Assembly (NCBI GenBank): GCA_002346435.1
Contig: DDZT01000082.1
Coordinates: 1 to 8,706, forward strand
DNA from: Anaerolineales bacterium UBA3001
Lineage (GTDB): Bacteria > Chloroflexota > Anaerolineae > Anaerolineales > UBA11657
Length of the DNA stretch: 8,706 nucleotides
Direction: 5' to 3'
The notes below the pieces were generated by a model, which had not been told where the DNA came from, ran no database searches, and was given only the letters and a program-made list of their open reading frames with translations. Each line of letters begins with the position of its first letter. Position 1 is the stretch's first letter. The translations under genes were made by a program, and so were the position numbers. Below, in pieces: positions 6,790 through 8,706 of the stretch.

Positions 6790-7224
6790 CTACCCACCTG
6801 ATAACATTTCATCGATTGCATCACTGAGCTCACTCTCATGAACTTTACCAACCCAACGCCCTATCTCATCTCCCTGACCATTCAATAAGATAAACGAAGG
6901 ATAAGCTCTGTAATCTAGTCTATTTTTCAGAGTGGAAGTAGCGCTATCAACAGCATCCAGATATATAAACTCAACTTGACCAGCATACTTCTTTTCTAAA
7001 CCGTGCACGACGGGAGCCATAGCCTGGCATGTAGTTCAATAAAATGAAAAAAATTCTACAAATTGCGGCTGCCCTACACCAAGTACCACATCATCCGGAT
7101 TGCTAGCACGCATTTCTATATCGGTATCAACTATTACTGATTCCCTCCCAGATTCGGACCTACAACCCGACAGCAGAATAGTCGTACTGACTACAATACT
7201 AAGCAACCAACAATGCAATCTCAT
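6790..7224 (-). CDS. Thioredoxin-fold lipoprotein with in-frame TGA at the active-site cysteine (candidate selenoprotein, UxxC)
   Basis: Read through the TGA at 7036-7038, this is one 145-codon frame (144 residues plus TAG). Residues 1-21 form a lipoprotein signal ending in the canonical lipobox LSGC. A thioredoxin domain follows: QFVEFFSFY, then codon 63 (TGA), then TTCQAMAPV, DYRAYPSFILLN with cis-Pro109, and GRWVG. Aligned to E. coli thioredoxin, TGA63 falls on Cys32, Cys66 on Cys35 and Pro71 on Pro40, with exact spacing. If the TGA is read as selenocysteine the motif is U-T-T-C. Without it the protein stops after the first strand. The gene overlaps sco by ATGA and follows two copper chaperones. 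A TlpA-like role as periplasmic reductant of Sco or of the CuA cysteines is therefore likely. The alternatives are a recent nonsense mutation or a sequencing error; the TGA is one base from TGC or TGT. Confidence 0.7.
7001..7028 (-). promoter_or_regulatory. Candidate bacterial SECIS hairpin(s) just downstream of the TGA
   Basis: Two small hairpins follow the TGA in the mRNA. The first pairs GCCA with TGGC around loop GGCTA (7028-7016). Its loop starts with GG, and a U that could bulge lies beneath, as in the E. coli fdhF element, but the loop begins only 12 bases after the TGA. The second pairs CCGT with ACGG around CGTGC (7013-7001), with its loop 27 bases after the TGA, the more usual distance. 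Both stems are only four pairs, so this is weak support. Confidence 0.25.
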
Positions 7225-7904
7225 TGATTTCTCACAGGCAAATTAACCATACACCCTGATTCACACAACAACATCAGCTTTCCACCAGAATTAATGGCAC
7301 TTGATGGCTTAGAAAGCATATATTCTATATCTGACAAGATATCACCCGCTGAAGCCTCATATGACCGATGGCCTAAAATCAAGTTGCCATCGGTGTCAAT
7401 CAAATAACTTAAAGTACTGTGACCAACTAAATACCCAGCAGCTGACCCGCTTTCCTCTTTTTCAAAATATATGTTGTAGTCATCAGCTACTTCCTGAATC
7501 TCTTCGAGTGTACCATGCAACCCTATAAAGTCTGAATTAAACAAAGCAAGATGCTTTTTCAAGATTTCTGGAGTGTCTCTTTCAGGATCTACTGTAATCA
7601 TGATAAATGAAACCTTATCTACCTCGTCACCCAATGATTCATGAAGCTGTTTCCATGTACCTAATGTGCTAGGACATGCGTCCGGACAATTAGTAAAACC
7701 AAAAAACAAAAGAACTACCTTGCCTCGGAAATCAGACAAACTGACCAATTGTCGATTCTGATTAGTGAGAGTAAACTCTGGAGCTTTTACTGGGTCTTCA
7801 AATTCAAGTCCTTTAAATACGTATGGCTCAGAGCTTAACAAGCCGCATGCAGATATTGAGCATGCCAATAGTATTAGAAAAATTCTTAGTTTTAATCGAC
7901 GCAA
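7221..7904 (-). CDS. Sco1/SenC-family copper chaperone lipoprotein
   Basis: Membrane-anchored thioredoxin-fold protein that delivers copper to, or keeps reduced, the CuA site of cytochrome c oxidase. The start is TTG at 7904, chosen because AGGA lies six bases upstream (7911-7914) and a basic signal peptide follows at once. The lipobox is ISAC (Cys20). The copper-binding triad is complete: FFGFTNCPDACPS has Cys73 and Cys77, and GYLVGHSTLSYLID has His162. TVDPERDTP is also conserved. The core ends near residue 198. An unusual tail of about 29 residues then carries a second CxxxC, Cys214 and Cys218 (LLCESGCM). The stop overlaps the thioredoxin gene's ATG (ATGA), so the two proteins are probably made together. 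Function by family and context is firm. Confidence 0.92.
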   Translation of the reverse strand: MRRLKLRIFLILLACSISACGLLSSEPYVFKGLEFEDPVKAPEFTLTNQNRQLVSLSDFRGKVVLLFFGFTNCPDACPSTLGTWKQLHESLGDEVDKVSFIMITVDPERDTPEILKKHLALFNSDFIGLHGTLEEIQEVADDYNIYFEKEESGSAAGYLVGHSTLSYLIDTDGNLILGHRSYEASAGDILSDIEYMLSKPSSAINSGGKLMLLCESGCMVNLPVRNQ

Positions 7905-7949
7905 AATAATTCCTGTATAAATATAGAAATATTATTCTCAAACTGGCCG

Positions 7950-7978
7950 ATTATAGTCCAACATTGGACGAGTTTCAA
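7950..7978 (-). promoter_or_regulatory. Strong sigma70-type promoter for sco and the thioredoxin gene
   Basis: On the minus strand TTGAAA (7978-7973, five of six to consensus) and a perfect TATAAT (7955-7950) are separated by exactly 17 bases. The start point would be near 7943, giving a leader of about 40 bases before the TTG start of sco. It lies in the 91-bp gap after the PCuAC gene, so sco and the thioredoxin gene can be transcribed apart from it. Confidence 0.7.
7956..7969. promoter_or_regulatory. Palindromic operator-like site inside the sco promoter
   Basis: GTCCAACATTGGAC is a 6-2-6 inverted repeat filling most of the spacer and abutting the -10 box. An outer AAACT/AGTTT pair (7940-7944 with 7971-7975) surrounds it. 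This placement fits a repressor or a spacer-binding regulator, possibly metal- or redox-responsive. It could also form a hairpin in readthrough RNA from the PCuAC gene, but it has no T run to act as a terminator. Confidence 0.45.
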
Positions 7979-7995
7979 ACATTCTCGCAATCCGT

Positions 7996-8553
7996 TTATG
8001 GTTCAGAAACCATGACATTTACTACGACTGGAACTGATTTCTTAAACCTTAATTCAATTTGAAAATCATTTTTTGGAGTCAAATCTTCATCCAGATCAAT
8101 CATCATAAAATGCAGGTCGCCCGGAATAAATTGCACCATTTGGTCCGGCAATAATGCTATATCTTCACTAACAGGAAGCATAGTCATTACATCCCCCTTC
8201 ATACTTATCTGATGTATTTCTACAGCTCTACATATATCAGATTCTGCTCCCACAAGATATTCTGCCTCCTCACCAACATTGACCAAGCTCATATAGACTG
8301 CCGTATTTCCGCCACTGAAACCTGGTCTTGCCCATACATCTGAAATGTTTAGATCACCATGCTTTACCATTTCACTTATATGCACTTTTGTCTGGGAAAT
8401 ATCATGTTCGTGCTCATGTACATTTCCATGTTCATGCTCATGTACATTTCCATGTTCGTGCTCATTAACAATTACATCATTTGTCGAACAGCCAATCATT
8501 CCAGATCCTAAAACTAAAGTCGTCATATATACAACAAATATATCTCGTCTCAT
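7996..8553 (-). CDS. PCuAC-family periplasmic copper chaperone lipoprotein with His-rich N-terminus
   Basis: Copper(I)/(II) carrier that works with Sco proteins to fill the CuA site of cytochrome c oxidase. The ATG at 8553 is preferred over a TTG ten codons upstream, because purine-rich AGAAG precedes it and MRRDIFVVYMTTLVLGS is then a normal signal. The likely lipobox is MIGC (Cys22), with a less common Met at -3. Residues 30-50 hold eight histidines in HEHEHG-type repeats, a probable extra metal site. The PCuAC domain follows: DVWARPG, NTAVYMSLVN, then His114, Met125 and HFM with His148 and Met150. This closely matches the family's H-X10-M-X21-H-X-M copper motif, with one residue more in the second gap. 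The length is 185 aa. It is the first gene of the copper block, 91 bp before sco. Confidence 0.9.
   Translation of the reverse strand: MRRDIFVVYMTTLVLGSGMIGCSTNDVIVNEHEHGNVHEHEHGNVHEHEHDISQTKVHISEMVKHGDLNISDVWARPGFSGGNTAVYMSLVNVGEEAEYLVGAESDICRAVEIHQISMKGDVMTMLPVSEDIALLPDQMVQFIPGDLHFMMIDLDEDLTPKNDFQIELRFKKSVPVVVNVMVSEP
8403..8465 (-). repeat. 24-bp tandem repeat encoding the His-rich metal-binding segment
   Basis: Two 24-base units (8403-8426 and 8427-8450) differ at one base. A third, partial unit follows (8451-8465). On the minus strand they encode NVHEHEHG repeats just after the lipidated cysteine of the PCuAC protein. The near identity suggests recent duplication and possible length variation between strains. 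Confidence 0.8.
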
Positions 8554-8607
8554 ATTATTTCTTCTTTTTGCTCTAACAAACAATAATATTGCATCCAGTT
8601 AAGTACC

Positions 8608-8616
8608 TATATATCA
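8608..8616 (-). promoter_or_regulatory. Possible extended -10 promoter for the PCuAC gene
   Basis: On the minus strand TGATATATA forms an extended -10 (TG, one base, TATATA) about 55 bases before the ATG and just after the upstream terminator. There is no recognisable -35 at 17 bases; the position is a T run. It is a weak candidate supported mostly by its position. Confidence 0.25.
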
Positions 8617-8630
8617 CCCTATACCAATAC

Positions 8631-8665
8631 AAAAAAATTAGGGTTGCATAAGTAACCCTAATTTT
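8631..8665 (-). terminator. Strong intrinsic terminator of an unseen upstream minus-strand gene
   Basis: TTAGGGTT and AACCCTAA (8638-8645 with 8654-8661) form a perfect 8-bp stem around an eight-base loop. The stem extends to 12 bp with the flanking A and T runs. On the minus strand seven T (8637-8631) follow the stem. On the plus strand only TTTT follows, so it may act weakly in that direction too. It isolates the copper block from whatever lies beyond 8706. Confidence 0.8.
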
Positions 8666-8706
8666 ACTACGAGTTTACCCAATTAATTGTACGATCTTCT
8701 TTTGCA

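Noticed and set aside
6775..6805. GTTAT/ATAAC hairpin followed by five T on the minus strand, as terminator of the copper operon
   Set aside because: The stem is only five mostly A-T pairs with a 16-base loop overlapping the thioredoxin stop. Convergent genes need a terminator here, but this one is too weak to call.
7036..7038. TGA decoded as tryptophan (alternative genetic code)
   Set aside because: TGA serves as a normal stop elsewhere in the window, for example at 745-747, 5359-5361 and at the end of sco. Trp at this site would also remove the first active-site cysteine instead of restoring it.
6790..7224. Two separate short genes (a 62-residue lipoprotein and a 76-residue thioredoxin fragment starting at the ATG at 7020)
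   Set aside because: Both are in the same frame with only one TGA and five sense codons between them. Together they make one standard thioredoxin domain. The internal ATG has no proper ribosome site, and neither half would fold alone.
8667..8706. C-terminus of a minus-strand gene at the right edge
   Set aside because: The terminator implies a gene upstream. However, all three minus frames end in a stop within the last 40 bases and none can be recognised, so no frame can be chosen.

Overview
The window is AT-rich bacterial DNA from a tightly packed genome. It carries two blocks of plus-strand genes that converge on a minus-strand block. The organism is not certain. A molybdenum hydroxylase next to folate genes, B12 import instead of synthesis, and lipid-anchored copper chaperones for an aerobic oxidase suggest an aerobic free-living bacterium. 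A marine Chloroflexota lineage (SAR202-like) is a plausible guess, but it is inference only.

Block 1 (1-3004, +): the 3' end of a xanthine dehydrogenase-family molybdopterin subunit overlaps a folate gene run. This run is a pteridine-reductase-like SDR, folB, folK and folE, with overlaps or gaps of a few bases. The cluster covers the pterin branch from GTP (FolE) to aldol cleavage (FolB) and pyrophosphorylation (FolK). The SDR is a candidate FolM-type dihydropterin/dihydrofolate reductase. No folP is visible here.

Block 2 (about 3012-6738, +): a probable promoter leads into a cobalamin riboswitch whose expression platform ends in a hairpin with nine T. It controls btuF, btuC, btuD and a PduO-type adenosyltransferase, so the unit imports B12 and converts it to adenosylcobalamin. 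The descending arm of the hairpin also carries the best Shine-Dalgarno for btuF, so one hairpin could act on both transcription and translation.

Block 3 (6790-8553, -; transcribed right to left): a His-rich PCuAC copper chaperone lipoprotein, a Sco1/SenC lipoprotein and a thioredoxin-fold lipoprotein. These three families belong to periplasmic copper delivery and redox control of the cytochrome c oxidase CuA site. Sco and the thioredoxin overlap by ATGA and have a strong promoter with a 14-bp palindrome in its spacer.

The most interesting signal is in the thioredoxin. What looks like two broken genes (7036-7224 and 6790-7020) is one uninterrupted 145-codon frame with a single in-frame TGA. 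That TGA falls exactly at the first cysteine of the CxxC active site, giving U-T-T-C. This suggests an undescribed selenocysteine thioredoxin lipoprotein dedicated to copper-site assembly. A nonsense mutation or sequencing error is the main alternative. A strong bidirectional-looking terminator at 8631-8665 closes an unseen minus-strand gene to the right.
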